64,000 nucleotides of DNA. Origin: Draconibacterium aestuarii. Lineage in GTDB: Bacteria; Bacteroidota; Bacteroidia; Bacteroidales; Prolixibacteraceae. Each line of letters begins with the position of its first letter. Position 1 is the stretch's first letter. Positions 25,721 through 34,676 of the stretch are shown piece after piece. Location of the stretch: positions 124,001 through 188,000 of the forward strand of contig JAPOHD010000020.1 of assembly GCA_026671195.1 (NCBI GenBank). Reading direction: 5' to 3'. The notes under the pieces are model-generated. The model did no database searches. It was not told the origin of the DNA and was given only the letters and a program-made list of their open reading frames with translations. Position numbers and translations under genes: made by a program.

Positions 25721-27456
25721 TTTTAAAAGATTTAAACCAAATAGCCATACAAGCTCAAAATGTATTTCAAAATTACAAAAAAGAAGAAGTTGCATTAGAT
25801 AGTGGTTTTAAAAGTCGTTATTCAGAACTGTATCATTCTAATGAAAAAATCTCATTTGCACAGTATACTACTGTAGTTGAAACAAGTAGTAACTTAACAA
25901 TCACCTTCCCGAATCAATGGTTCTATATTGCTTCATATTTTGTGGAGTTTTTGGTGGCTCTGAAGGAATATAAATCTTTTTACAATACGATTTTTCAAGG
26001 TGTTCAAAATACAAAAGAGATAATAAAATCCATAAAAGACACAGGTGTTGTTCCTGATGAAATAAAAGTAAAAGTGTCTAGCACTTTTACAGATTCAGAT
26101 GATGTTGATTTATTTAATCGCTTCCTTTCAGATTACAGTTGGTGGTATGGTAGTAAAACTATAGATAGAGGTGATTACTTTGTTTCACCAATTCTAAGCT
26201 TAGCAAAAGTTGTAAATGTTACACAGTCTTATATTGCAGATTTAGCTTATCGGTTGGCAGAGCATCCTGATTTATTGGATTTGTTACAAAAAAGTAAGTT
26301 AAGTATCGTAAAGCCAAAAGAATCTGTTAAAGTCGAAACTGATTTTTCTATTCAGAATTTGATTGATGATATAAATGATTCAGGCTTATTATTTGATTCG
26401 ATTTTAATAAAAAGATTTATTTCATCCCTTCTCACAAAGCCCTTTGTAATTCTTTCTGGCTTATCCGGTTCAGGTAAAACAAAATTAGCTCAGGCTTTTG
26501 TGCAGTGGATTTGCCAGGATGAAAGTCAATATTGCATAGTGCCTGTTGGTGCCGACTGGACAAACCGTGAACCTTTGCTTGGTTATCCAAATGCACTAAA
26601 AACAGATGAATATATAAAACCTGACAACGGAGCTCTAGATGTCATTATTAATGCGAATAACCATCCTGAATTACCACATTTTCTTATTCTGGATGAAATG
26701 AACCTAAGTCATGTGGAACGTTATTTCGCCGACTTTTTAAGCGTAATGGAATCGAAAGGCGAAATTTCTCTATTTGCAGAAGGTACAGTTAATAATGGTG
26801 TTCCATCCAAGCTAATACTTCCTTCCAATTTATTCATTATAGGAACAGTAAATATTGACGAAACAACCTATATGTTCAGTCCCAAAGTACTGGACCGTGC
26901 TAATGCCATTGAGTTCCGTGTTACAAAAGGTGAAATTGAAACCTTCTTTGCTAACCAACAGGATGTTGATATGGACAAACTTAAGACTCGGGGTACATCA
27001 ATGGCCCAGAGTTTTCTTGAACTAGCAGAATATAAAAAGTTTAATAATCAGGACTTAAGCGAGACACATAAAACCTTAGTTAATTTCTTCGAACAACTTA
27101 AAAAGACTGGTGCTGAATTTGGGTATAGAAGTGCAACAGAAATAATACGCTTAATAAACCAACTAACGATTATTGATAGTAGTTTAAGTCCAAATGAAAA
27201 GCTTGACATTGCAATTATGCAAAAGTTGCTTCCAAAACTTCACGGCTCACGCCGTAAGCTTTGCCCTGTTTTGGTTACGTTGGGTGGATTTTGTGTTCAG
27301 GAGGATTTAATCAAAGATTTAGTAAAAGATGTTTTTGAAAAAGAAGAATTTGATTTTGAGACAGAGGTCGTGAAATATCCCTTGTCGCTCGAAAAAATTA
27401 TACGAATGTATAAGGGAGCTTTTGAAAACGGCTTTGCTAGTTATGCTGAAGCTTAA
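25717..27456 (+). CDS. McrB-like AAA+ NTPase, motor of a restriction system
   Basis: 579 residues. The N-terminal ~220 residues are a probable DNA- or partner-binding region without a recognised domain. The AAA+ module has Walker A GLSGSGKT (248-255), Walker B LILDEMN (D326, E327) and a sensor region GTVNIDETTYMFSPKVLDR. That last segment takes the place of the GTP-specific MNTADR signature of E. coli McrB, so GTP or ATP preference is open. McrB proteins form hexameric rings that translocate DNA and drive an McrC-type nuclease. Together with the methylase upstream and the nuclease downstream this resembles the LlaJI R1 or BsuMI YdiS subunits. It is followed after two bases by the nuclease gene. 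Confidence 0.9.
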   Translation: MILKDLNQIAIQAQNVFQNYKKEEVALDSGFKSRYSELYHSNEKISFAQYTTVVETSSNLTITFPNQWFYIASYFVEFLVALKEYKSFYNTIFQGVQNTKEIIKSIKDTGVVPDEIKVKVSSTFTDSDDVDLFNRFLSDYSWWYGSKTIDRGDYFVSPILSLAKVVNVTQSYIADLAYRLAEHPDLLDLLQKSKLSIVKPKESVKVETDFSIQNLIDDINDSGLLFDSILIKRFISSLLTKPFVILSGLSGSGKTKLAQAFVQWICQDESQYCIVPVGADWTNREPLLGYPNALKTDEYIKPDNGALDVIINANNHPELPHFLILDEMNLSHVERYFADFLSVMESKGEISLFAEGTVNNGVPSKLILPSNLFIIGTVNIDETTYMFSPKVLDRANAIEFRVTKGEIETFFANQQDVDMDKLKTRGTSMAQSFLELAEYKKFNNQDLSETHKTLVNFFEQLKKTGAEFGYRSATEIIRLINQLTIIDSSLSPNEKLDIAIMQKLLPKLHGSRRKLCPVLVTLGGFCVQEDLIKDLVKDVFEKEEFDFETEVVKYPLSLEKIIRMYKGAFENGFASYAEA

Positions 27457-27458
27457 TA

Positions 27459-29753
27459 ATGGAATCAAAATCATTTGTAAATATCAATCTTGACCATATT
27501 GAGGATGGTCTGCAACTTACTATCGATGCAAAAGTTGATAATACTTTATTCGTATTGTCTGATGCATTGGAAAATGGAGAAGCTGAACACCAATTGATCG
27601 AAGGATTTTCCTACGATTATGAGTTAAACAAGAACGATTTTGCATTAAAAAAAGACCAAATAATAGAACCTCATTCACGAAAAAAACATCTGGGAATAAT
27701 ATCCCCTAATATCTATGTCGGTACTTTAACTCTACCGGTATATAAAGACGATAAAGAAGTTGGAAATGCATTTGTTGAAGTGCAGTCGATTAAAGCAAAT
27801 TATCGTGACGATTATCGCGATATGCTTGAATTAATTACAGAAAAATGTACAGACCTTTTAATGCAGGCAAATTCACCTGTATCTCATAACTTTGAAACAG
27901 ATTTTGAAAAGAATACTGAGACGCTTTATCAGAAATTTGCCTTTATAAAATCAATTATTGCAACAGATGAATTTGCTGAATCTGTTCACCGCATTGTTTC
28001 ATCACCGGTAACCCAATGGAAAGAATCTTCGGAGCAAAAGGATATTCGAAATATAAGACGCTTTAAAAATTCTAATATAAAACAACTGATTACAGGGAGT
28101 AATCGTTTTCATTTGCCTGATGGTCACTATTTAAAAAACTATGGATTAAACAGTTTACCAGGTAAGGTTGCTGCCGTTCGAAAAACCGATACGGTTGATA
28201 CTCCTGAGAACCGTTTCGTAAAATTTGCTTTAGAAACTTTTCTTCAGTTTTGTTCTGATATAAATAAAAAAGCAAGTGAAAAGTCCAGACTAAAGCTTGA
28301 ATCCGGATTATTAGAAAAAGAACTTGAATCATATTTAAGTCATTCGGTTTTTAAGGAAATCTTACATCCTGAAACATTAAGACTCAATAGTCCTGTTTTA
28401 CAACGAAAAGAAGGATATCGTGAAGTATTAAGAGTATGGTTGATGTTTGATCTTGCGGCAAAACTTGTTTGGAAAGGTGGTGATGACGTTTATAAAGGAG
28501 GCAAGAAAGATATTGCTACACTCTACGAATATTGGTTATTCTTTAAACTTTTAGACTTGTTTAAATCTGTATTTGATATTGAACCGAAAGACATTTCTGA
28601 GTTAATAAAAGAAACTGCAGACGGCTTAAACCTCCAACTTAAGCAAGGCAATTATACTGCTTTAAAAGGTATTTTTAACACAGGTTCTCGTAAACTAAAT
28701 ATTCGTTTTAATTACAATAGGTCATTTAGTGGGCAAAAAGACTATCCAAATTCAGGTAGCTGGACAACAACTATGCGACCTGATTACACTTTGTCATTTT
28801 GGCCAAATGGTATTGTAGAAAACGATGATGAGGATTTTAAGAAAAGCGAAGCTGAAGCTGAGAGACAGGAATTGATTGTTCATATTCATTTTGATGCTAA
28901 GTATAAGGTTGCAAACCTGACAGATATGTTGGAGAAATCAAATGAAGATTTACTTAAAAAAGAAAAGGAAGATAATCGTAAAGGCATTTATAAAAATGCA
29001 GACCTTTTGAAAATGCACGCCTATAAAGATGCAATCAGGAGAACTGGTGGTGCATATGTTCTATATCCCGGTGAGACTTCTACTAAGAAAAAAGGATTTC
29101 ATGAAATTATTCCCGGTTTAGGTGCTTTCCCTGTCAGGCCTTCAAAAACTGATGATGGAGTAAGAGAATTAAAGGATTTTATTCTTGAAGTAATAAATCA
29201 CTTTATTAACAGAGCTTCACAACGTGAAAAAATTGCATTCAGAACTTATGATGTATATAAAGATGAGCCAAACAAGGAAGATGAAGTAAATGAAGTTTTA
29301 CCTGAAACATATGGAGGTAACCGTAGTTTGATTCCTGATGAAACATTTGTTTTAGTAGGATTTTATGAGCGAGATAAATGGCGGTGGATTACAAGCGAAA
29401 GACTTTACAATGCACGTGCTGACAGTAACCGTGGATCATTAAAATTAGGACCGAAAGAAGCTGGGGCAAAATATTTGCTACTTCATACCAGAGGCGAAAC
29501 ATCAACGAGTAAAATTCTAAAAATTGTTGATACTGGTCCTCGAGTATTTTCAAAACAAACTTTGAAAAATCATAAATATCCTACCGAACCTTCGCAGGAC
29601 TATTATCTGGTTTATAAAATCGAAAATATTGTTGAAAAGGAATTATTAGGCTGCAAATGGGATATTACAAAACTTAAAGACTATAAAACTGGTCGAGGTT
29701 CTGGATTGCCTTTTGCTGTTTCGTTGTCAGAATTGATGAGAGTTAAGGTATAA
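27459..29753 (+). CDS. DUF2357 / PD-(D/E)XK nuclease (McrC-like partner)
   Basis: 764 residues. The N-terminal half contains a DUF2357-like region (for example HRIVSSPVTQWKESSEQKDI, KTDTVDTPENRFVKFALETF). The C-terminal half carries a PD-(D/E)XK nuclease core: RPDYTLSFWP with D442, an acidic insert, then VHIHFDAKYKV with D479 and K481. It is the likely DNA-cutting subunit, driven by the McrB-like ring encoded two bases upstream. A further C-terminal domain (~620-764) contains LVGFYERDKWRWITSERLYN. Type IV McrBC cuts methylated DNA; here the cognate methylase argues instead for cutting unmethylated sites, as in LlaJI. Which is true cannot be told from sequence. Confidence 0.88.
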   Translation: MESKSFVNINLDHIEDGLQLTIDAKVDNTLFVLSDALENGEAEHQLIEGFSYDYELNKNDFALKKDQIIEPHSRKKHLGIISPNIYVGTLTLPVYKDDKEVGNAFVEVQSIKANYRDDYRDMLELITEKCTDLLMQANSPVSHNFETDFEKNTETLYQKFAFIKSIIATDEFAESVHRIVSSPVTQWKESSEQKDIRNIRRFKNSNIKQLITGSNRFHLPDGHYLKNYGLNSLPGKVAAVRKTDTVDTPENRFVKFALETFLQFCSDINKKASEKSRLKLESGLLEKELESYLSHSVFKEILHPETLRLNSPVLQRKEGYREVLRVWLMFDLAAKLVWKGGDDVYKGGKKDIATLYEYWLFFKLLDLFKSVFDIEPKDISELIKETADGLNLQLKQGNYTALKGIFNTGSRKLNIRFNYNRSFSGQKDYPNSGSWTTTMRPDYTLSFWPNGIVENDDEDFKKSEAEAERQELIVHIHFDAKYKVANLTDMLEKSNEDLLKKEKEDNRKGIYKNADLLKMHAYKDAIRRTGGAYVLYPGETSTKKKGFHEIIPGLGAFPVRPSKTDDGVRELKDFILEVINHFINRASQREKIAFRTYDVYKDEPNKEDEVNEVLPETYGGNRSLIPDETFVLVGFYERDKWRWITSERLYNARADSNRGSLKLGPKEAGAKYLLLHTRGETSTSKILKIVDTGPRVFSKQTLKNHKYPTEPSQDYYLVYKIENIVEKELLGCKWDITKLKDYKTGRGSGLPFAVSLSELMRVKV

Positions 29754-29793
29754 TTCTCCGTTATCCCGCAAATCCAGTAGAGAATAAACCACT

Positions 29794-30183
29794 ATGGAAT
29801 ACTTCCCATCCGAAGAATTATTATTACCACTGTTGATGGCAGGTGCAGTGGTGTTGTTTTTACTTTATAAGTACTATAACCGGTATACGGGTATAAAAGC
29901 CGTGGAACTATTACTTCGTGAATACTATCAGGAACAGGGCATTGAGCTGGTAAGTATTTCAAAACTTAAAACAGCCGATAAACTAAAATATGGTGTTCCT
30001 ATAAATCCGCTTATCAGTTTTTATTCAACTCCATTTCAGATTTTCAGCGCACTGGATGAAACCTATTGCCGTATGCTGGAAACCAAAGATGCTTCGGGAA
30101 AGGAACACATGCGTTATGTTGAAATTACGTTTACGGGCAAAAAAGGAATGCATGTAAATGAGTTCGATACCTTCGAATTTTAA
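29794..30183 (+). CDS. Small membrane-anchored protein of unknown function
   Basis: 129 residues with one N-terminal membrane helix (~9-28, LLLPLLMAGAVVLFLLYKYY) and a soluble domain of mixed helix and strand ending FTGKKGMHVNEFDTFEF. No family is recognised. It follows the nuclease gene by 40 bases on the same strand, but its base composition is again host-like, so it probably marks the right flank of the restriction island rather than being part of it. Confidence 0.7.
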   Translation: MEYFPSEELLLPLLMAGAVVLFLLYKYYNRYTGIKAVELLLREYYQEQGIELVSISKLKTADKLKYGVPINPLISFYSTPFQIFSALDETYCRMLETKDASGKEHMRYVEITFTGKKGMHVNEFDTFEF

Positions 30184-30560
30184 TTATCTCCTCCACCTGA
30201 TCTAAGGAACTTGTTTCCCTTATTAAATGTTACCTGTCCCTTTGTTCATAAGGCTTTCAGCGGTTCTAAAAACCAGGGGCACAGAATAATCTGTCGGAAA
30301 AAACAGGAAATAACTCAGATGTTGTCATTACAGAACAGGAATAAAAACACAAATGAACAACAAAAACAGTACGTAGGTTTGCAGTTGTCGTCGTTTTTAG
30401 CAACTCAAAAAACAATCCTGATATTTATCAGAATAAAAATAACAGAACATAGAAAAAAGCAGTAATTAAAATCTTAGTAGATTTGTAAACCAGTAAATGA
30501 GAAAATAATCGTTTACATTCTATCAAATTAAGTATAAATCTGTCAAGCTATTTTAGGAAA
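30184..30560. other. A/T-rich intergenic stretch
   Basis: 377 bases with no supported gene. The open frame at 30211-30465 has no start context or protein-like composition. Nothing else is seen before the tandem repeats at 30583. Confidence 0.5.
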
Positions 30561-30582
30561 AGTCAATCAAACAGTCTGTTTT

Positions 30583-30740
30583 GCCTGTCCTGTACACTTT
30601 TTTGCTGTCCTGTACCATTTTTATCGCTTCCTGTTGGTTTTTTTGCGATCCTGCAGCTTTTTTTCTCGTCCTGCAAGGATTTTGAGCAATCCTGCAGGCT
30701 TTTTTCCCGTCCTGCGGCAATTTTTCGCAATCCTGCAGCG
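30583..30740. repeat. Degenerate ~20-22-bp tandem repeat, about seven units
   Basis: On the minus strand the unit reads roughly aaaaaagcctgcaggatygc. Units differ by substitutions but keep an A run followed by a (c/t)rcaggac or ...caggat core. On the plus strand the pieces end in gtcctgta, cttcctgt, gatcctgc, cgtcctgc, aatcctgc and so on, each followed by a run of T. The period of about 21 gives a seven-residue repeat in a minus-strand frame, but start and composition do not support a gene. It lies downstream of the gene at 30811. Confidence 0.65.
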
Positions 30741-30747
30741 CAGGAAG

Positions 30748-30790
30748 GGTTAAAAACAAGCAGGGCGCCCTACAGGTTTGCAGGACGCCC
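30748..30790 (-). terminator. Intrinsic terminator of the minus-strand gene at 30811
   Basis: On the minus strand gggcgtcctgca pairs with tgtagggcgccc (two mismatches), followed by tgcttgttttt. It lies 20 bases after the stop codon of the 30811-31551 gene. Confidence 0.65.
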
Positions 30791-30810
30791 CAAAATGATG
30801 CAGGATGCTA

Positions 30811-31551
30811 TTATTCAGCATCTTCGTCGTTGTTCTTTTGCTTCCGGTGCAGTTTTCTCCAGTATTCGCTGCTATATCCCTTTAATCGTTTGGGATCTTT
30901 ACGGAATACATATTTTCCTGCTTCGCGGATTTCATCCACCAGCTCTTTCATATGTATGTAGGCTTTGTCGCGAACCATTTTCGATTCGTTGGGATCGGCT
31001 TTGTCGCCATTGGCTTCTGCCAGCAGATCGGCCAGTTCGTCGGCGCGGGTGGCAGCCAGCACAAGCTGATCAAGTTCGAAACCAATGGCCGTTAACGGGT
31101 CTGGGTTTTCGCGTCCCAAAACAGCAATGTCGTTCAGGTCCTGGATCATGTCGGCATGTCCGCCGCCATCGGTAATGGCACTTACGCGGCTTAACAGCGC
31201 ATCGTCTTTTCGGTAAGCAAAACGAAGAGAAGCCAGCAGGTCGTTTCGGAAATCGTAAGCAAGCGGTGATTGTATACCCCATTGTTTCTGTGCTTCCTGC
31301 TGCGAGCGGGAGTCTTTGTTCCAAATGGATTGTGCCTCGCGGCAAGCCCCAGCCCTTATTGCCAGGTCTTCGATCATCTTGTTGGTAACTCCTACTACCT
31401 GTAATTGGTCTGCATCATCTAAACTCCAGTGATGCAGGTTTTCGGCTTCCTGTAGAGCAATGTCAACAGGCATGCCGGGTTCTTTCACTTCTTCGTTGGG
31501 AATAGCCTGAATTTCGGCTAATGTGGCATTGTAATCGTCAATATTTGCCAT
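30811..31551 (-). CDS. Soluble helical protein of unknown function
   Basis: 246 residues with no signal peptide or membrane segment, strongly helical and acidic. Landmarks: MANIDDYNATLAEIQAIPNE, WGIQSPLAYDFRNDLLASLR, ADMIQDLNDIAVLGRENPDP and a basic helix KDPKRLKGYSSEYWRKLHRK before an acidic end NNDEDAE. No family is recognised. The start at 31551 lies after an A-rich leader with a plausible ribosome site. It is isolated, with a terminator and tandem repeats behind and a repeat cluster in front. Good coding character, unknown role. Confidence 0.8.
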   Translation of the reverse strand: MANIDDYNATLAEIQAIPNEEVKEPGMPVDIALQEAENLHHWSLDDADQLQVVGVTNKMIEDLAIRAGACREAQSIWNKDSRSQQEAQKQWGIQSPLAYDFRNDLLASLRFAYRKDDALLSRVSAITDGGGHADMIQDLNDIAVLGRENPDPLTAIGFELDQLVLAATRADELADLLAEANGDKADPNESKMVRDKAYIHMKELVDEIREAGKYVFRKDPKRLKGYSSEYWRKLHRKQKNNDEDAE

Positions 31552-31598
31552 TTTTTTTAATTTTAAAAATTGATAATTAGAAATAGTTATTAATTCCG

Positions 31599-31638
31599 GG
31601 CCGTCTGAAAGCTTCCTAGGGCACAGGCGGCCTTTTTA
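31599..31638 (+). terminator. Terminator-like hairpin with T run
   Basis: ggccgtctg (31599-31607) pairs with caggcggcc (31624-31632) with one mismatch, then five T. It reads as a plus-strand terminator, but no plus-strand gene precedes it. It lies in the 5' leader of the minus-strand gene, so it may be a leftover or stop antisense reading. Confidence 0.45.
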
Positions 31639-31945
31639 TATCGCCGGTTTGTATTAAAAACCGGTGTACACACCAACGCAGTGGCATGTGAACATAGTGT
31701 TTGTTAAAAAATTACGATGTAACCTTGCATTCGCGGTGTTATCGTGATTTGGTTTTTAACGCTTACGCAAATTATGAAAAATAAAAATGCGTGTCAATTT
31801 GTTATAAAACATGTTTTTCGTTTTGTTTAGCAGGGGGCATTACGGGGAAGGAACGATGGAAGCAATCCCCTCTTTCGGTTGAGGCTTGTTATTTCGCCGG
31901 ATTACTTCGCTGCGCTCGTAATGACGTATTCAGACTAATATCATA

Positions 31946-31998
31946 GCAGCGGACAATGGAGTTTGCTGCCGGGATGAGGTTCTTGCCTGTCCGCTGCG
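31946..31998. repeat. Hairpin repeat, gcagcggaca type, copy 1
   Basis: Perfect 10-base arms gcagcggaca and tgtccgctgc around atggagtttgctgccgggat-type loop sequence. A REP-like module (ttacttcgctgcgctcgtaa) lies just before it at ~31905, and 193-bp copy E begins 21 bases after it. Confidence 0.8.
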
Positions 31999-32018
31999 GT
32001 ACACGCACACACATGTAT

Positions 32019-32241
32019 GTAATTGCGAGATCTTACCCAAAAATATTTGGGCATAATGAGGCAATGACAGAACTCTGAAGCTGTCATTTCGAACCTGAGA
32101 AACGAAGGTGAGAAATCTGTTTGAGTTTAAGATTTCTCCTCATTCTTCGTCGAAATGACATTTTATGGCAATCTCGGTACTTTATTCATATTGAATACCT
32201 TAATGAAATCTGTCATTGGCAGGAGGAACGACGAAGCAATC
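32019..32241 (+). repeat. 193-bp repeat, copy E
   Basis: Unit 32019-32210 (192 bp), starting TGTAATTG instead of TGTCATTG, then TGTCATTG plus tail gcaggaggaacgacgaagca. The remainder of 31639-31945 shows no gene; a short REP tail (ggaaggaacgatggaagcaa) lies at ~31848. Confidence 0.9.
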
Positions 32242-32319
32242 CCCTCTTTCGGTTGAGGCTTGTTATTTCGCCGGATTACTTCGCTACGCTCGTAATGACG
32301 CATTCATAAGAATATCATA

Positions 32320-32371
32320 GCAGCGGACAATGGAGTTTGCTGCCGGGATGGGATTTTTGCTTGTCCGCTGC
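32320..32371. repeat. Hairpin repeat, gcagcggaca type, copy 2
   Basis: Same 10-base perfect arms as copy 1 and nearly the same loop. It is preceded by a REP module ttacttcgctacgctcgtaa at ~32275 and followed after 20 bases by 193-bp copy F. Confidence 0.8.
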
Positions 32372-32391
32372 GGTATACGCACACACATGTA

Positions 32392-32573
32392 TGTCATTGC
32401 GAGATCTTACCCAAAAATATTTGGGCATAATGAGGCAATGACAGAACTCTGAAGCTGTCATTTCGAACCTGAGAAACGAAGGTGAGAAATCTATTTGAGT
32501 TTAAGATTTCTCCTCATTCTTCGTCGAAATGACATTTTATGGCAATCTCGGTACTTTATTCATATTGAATACT
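32392..32573 (+). repeat. 193-bp repeat, copy F, 3'-truncated
   Basis: Identical in order to copy E up to catattgaatact, then breaks into a piece of the 'accggt' repeat family (32583-32639: gatacaatcgcgcaccagca ... aaatgtaccccccg). The second TGTCATTG is missing. Confidence 0.88.
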
Positions 32574-32582
32574 GGGGAGTTA

Positions 32583-32639
32583 CGCGATACAATCGCGCAC
32601 CAGCAGCGGACAGTAGCGGGGAAATGTACCCCCCGCAAA
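32583..32639. repeat. Fragment of the 'accggt' repeat family
   Basis: gatacaatcgcgcaccagca followed by an inserted gcggacagtag and then gcggggaaatgtacccccc. It corresponds to the first third of 18336-18496 and 39776-39950. Confidence 0.6.
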
Positions 32640-32670
32640 ATTGAACGGAAGGCCAGCGCCCGGGTGGCTG

Positions 32671-32847
32671 TCACACCTTTTGAGTTTTTTTAAGGTCAAC
32701 CATTTTTTGCATAATAACATCGGCTTCGGCATACTTTTGGTCGGCCAGCTTCCGGTTGGTTTTCGATAAACGAAAGGATTCTTCCATAAGTTGATCGTAT
32801 TGTTTCGTTAACTGTTTCAGCGGATCTTTTTTAAATAGATTAAACAT
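32671..32847 (-). CDS. Small helical protein of the DUF6435/Lacal_2735 type
   Basis: 58 residues, read from ATG at 32847 to TGA at 32671. It opens MFNLFKKDPLKQLTKQYDQL, continues MEESFRLSKTNRKLADQKY and ends with a charged helix (ADVIMQKMVDLKKTQKV). The N-terminal signature, FKKDPLK...YDQLMEE, is that of the short conserved Bacteroidota family first noted in Lacinutrix. Cytoplasmic, function unknown. It is easily missed because of its size. It sits in the gap between the repeat cluster and the lipoprotein at 33118. Confidence 0.8.
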   Translation of the reverse strand: MFNLFKKDPLKQLTKQYDQLMEESFRLSKTNRKLADQKYAEADVIMQKMVDLKKTQKV

Positions 32848-33117
32848 ATCGTTTTTCTTTAGTGTTTAATGCTTCATGCACATTTCTTGAACAACAAGCA
32901 ACGGGAATAGTTTAGGGTCCGCCCAAAAAAGCAATTACCGGTATCACTCCTGTGCCAAAAGACACCTGAAGCGACAAAGTACCGATCGCGAACAAAGGAT
33001 TGTACTTTACATCTGCGCACCGGTCTGTGGGTATCGCGGGTTTACACCTTGTTACAAAATTTACAGGCGCATCGGGAAAAGTTTGGGTTTATGTAGCAAC
33101 GTTTAGCAAATTGTCTG

Positions 33118-33594
33118 CTATTGCCACGATTCATGCAAATGGATGATCTTCCAACCCTCCTCTTCTTTTTTCCACAACAAGGTGGCCAGTGCATCGGCGT
33201 TAAGCGTATCGCCGTTTTTAAAGGTAATATCCCACTTGTTACAACCTTTTATGAGCACATATTTCGGGTTGAATGCCATCGCATCTAAATGAAGGATCTC
33301 AACGTTTTGTTTTTCGCGAAACGAGAACCACTGCGTCACGGAGTCTTTAAATTCACCGAAGGAATCGAAATACATAGCCCCTGAATTAACGGTAACCGGG
33401 CTGTTTTGGCTCCAGGGCTCGGACCATACCTCCATATCCATTTTACTCAGGTTCGAAATGGCATGGCTGTACAGGTCTTTTACTTTGTTTTCGATGGATG
33501 CTTTTTGTTTTTCTGTTAGCTCGATATGGGGCTGGTTTTTACACGAGCCAAACAACAAAACAAGCAGAACGGATACAATACAAATCGTTTTCAT
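33118..33594 (-). CDS. Lipoprotein with SnoaL/DUF4440-like (NTF2) fold
   Basis: 158 residues with a lipoprotein signal (lipobox FGSC, C18). The mature part, HAISNLSKMDMEVWSEPWS, FKDSVTQWFSFREKQNVEIL and LATLLWKKEEEGWKIIHLHE, has the helix-then-curved-sheet pattern of the NTF2-like superfamily. The final sheet strand EGWKIIHLHESW is typical of DUF4440 and SnoaL proteins. No catalytic residues can be assigned. It is probably a membrane-anchored binding protein. Confidence 0.78.
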   Translation of the reverse strand: MKTICIVSVLLVLLFGSCKNQPHIELTEKQKASIENKVKDLYSHAISNLSKMDMEVWSEPWSQNSPVTVNSGAMYFDSFGEFKDSVTQWFSFREKQNVEILHLDAMAFNPKYVLIKGCNKWDITFKNGDTLNADALATLLWKKEEEGWKIIHLHESWQ

Positions 33595-33668
33595 GGCTGT
33601 TTACTGTTGGTTTCCAAAGCAGTATACGTTCTGCCCCGAGGTAGGATACAAGTGTACTTGTCTTACTC

Positions 33669-33715
33669 AACCTGAGTTCGATTTAAATTTTAAAATTTTA
33701 CGTCGAACTCAGGTT
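33669..33715. terminator. 13-base perfect inverted repeat between two minus-strand genes
   Basis: aacctgagttcga (33669-33681) and tcgaactcaggtt (33703-33715) enclose a 21-base A/T loop. It lies eight bases after the stop of the minus-strand gene at 33723, so it probably forms the 3' hairpin of that transcript, although no T run follows. It could also be a regulator site for the gene at 33594. Confidence 0.55.
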
Positions 33716-33722
33716 ACTCAGG

Positions 33723-34676
33723 TTAATGCCAGTCGCTATAGCCGGCATCGGTGATCAGTAACGTTTCAAACGAACCTTCCATATGGGTAAGAAACAGCCC
33801 GGGAATAATTTTCCAATCATTAACTCCTGAAATTCCGGTGTACAGGATGTATTTTCCGTCGGGCGACCAGCAGGGAGCCAGTCCTTTGATATTGGGAATT
33901 GTGTTGTGCTCTCCCGTATTGAAATCCAGCATATCAAACTCGTTGTAAAATACCGGGTCCGACAGGAGTAATTTTGAACCAGTAGAATTCCAGTCCATAA
34001 ATTCAAAGGCATAAGATCTGGTGATGGTAGCTGCGGATATTTTAGTTTTCAGGGTTGTGGTAAAAGGTTCAAGCATCCATATTTCAATGTCGTGCTGATA
34101 ATCGTGCGAGTCACTGATGCTCACTGCAAGGTCTCCGTTCGGGTGCCAGGCAAGTGCAGTAATCCGGCCGTAGGTTTGCTCCGGAAATTCAGTCTGAATG
34201 GTATCTCCGGTTTCCGTGTCGAGATAAATGATCGTGCTAAACGCCTGTGTAATAAATGCAAGGGTTTTTCCATCGGGCGACCAGCTTAAAGGTCCTCTTA
34301 ATTCGATTTGTAATGAACTGCCTATTTCATGGGTGGTAGTGCTTCCGCTTTCCACATCAACTATATTTATTACAAAGTCAGACGCCTCGTAGCCTGTTTC
34401 CGTGGGACTTCTTAATTCGATGGCGGCAAATTTTGTTCCGTTGTGCGACCAAACCGGGCGGGTGTAGGACTTGGCATAATTGTATGAGTTTGCATTGTTC
34501 ATGGAATTCACATCCGCCATTTTTAGTGTACGCGTGCTTACTTCCTGAAAAACAACTGATCCGCTTAGGTCGTCGGGTTCAAAGGGATCAGGTTCTTCCG
34601 GAATTTCCTCTTTGGAGCAGGCATAAACCAGAAGCAACGCCAGGATCGTAAAGATGAAACAAAGGCCTGTTTTCAT
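33723..34676 (-). CDS. TolB/PD40-like propeller lipoprotein
   Basis: 317 residues from the start at 34676, chosen because MKTGLCFIFTILALLLVYAC gives a clean lipobox (C20). The longer frame to 34841 reads through a repeat (NQTLSGDL...) shared with 41301. WD40/PD40 blades are visible: WSHNGTKFAAIE, WSPDGKTLAFITQ, WHPNGDLAVSIS, WSPDGKYILYTG. These are TolB-like propellers that usually bind partners rather than catalyse. It lies upstream of the NTF2-like lipoprotein on the same strand, separated by 128 bases and an inverted repeat. Confidence 0.82.
   Translation of the reverse strand: MKTGLCFIFTILALLLVYACSKEEIPEEPDPFEPDDLSGSVVFQEVSTRTLKMADVNSMNNANSYNYAKSYTRPVWSHNGTKFAAIELRSPTETGYEASDFVINIVDVESGSTTTHEIGSSLQIELRGPLSWSPDGKTLAFITQAFSTIIYLDTETGDTIQTEFPEQTYGRITALAWHPNGDLAVSISDSHDYQHDIEIWMLEPFTTTLKTKISAATITRSYAFEFMDWNSTGSKLLLSDPVFYNEFDMLDFNTGEHNTIPNIKGLAPCWSPDGKYILYTGISGVNDWKIIPGLFLTHMEGSFETLLITDAGYSDWH

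Noticed and set aside
30583-30740. Possible CRISPR array
   Set aside because: Units are degenerate, adjoin each other without unique spacers, and no cas gene is present.
30553-30759. 68-residue minus frame with heptad-like repeats
   Set aside because: It follows from the ~21-bp tandem repeat; no credible start signal or conserved residues.
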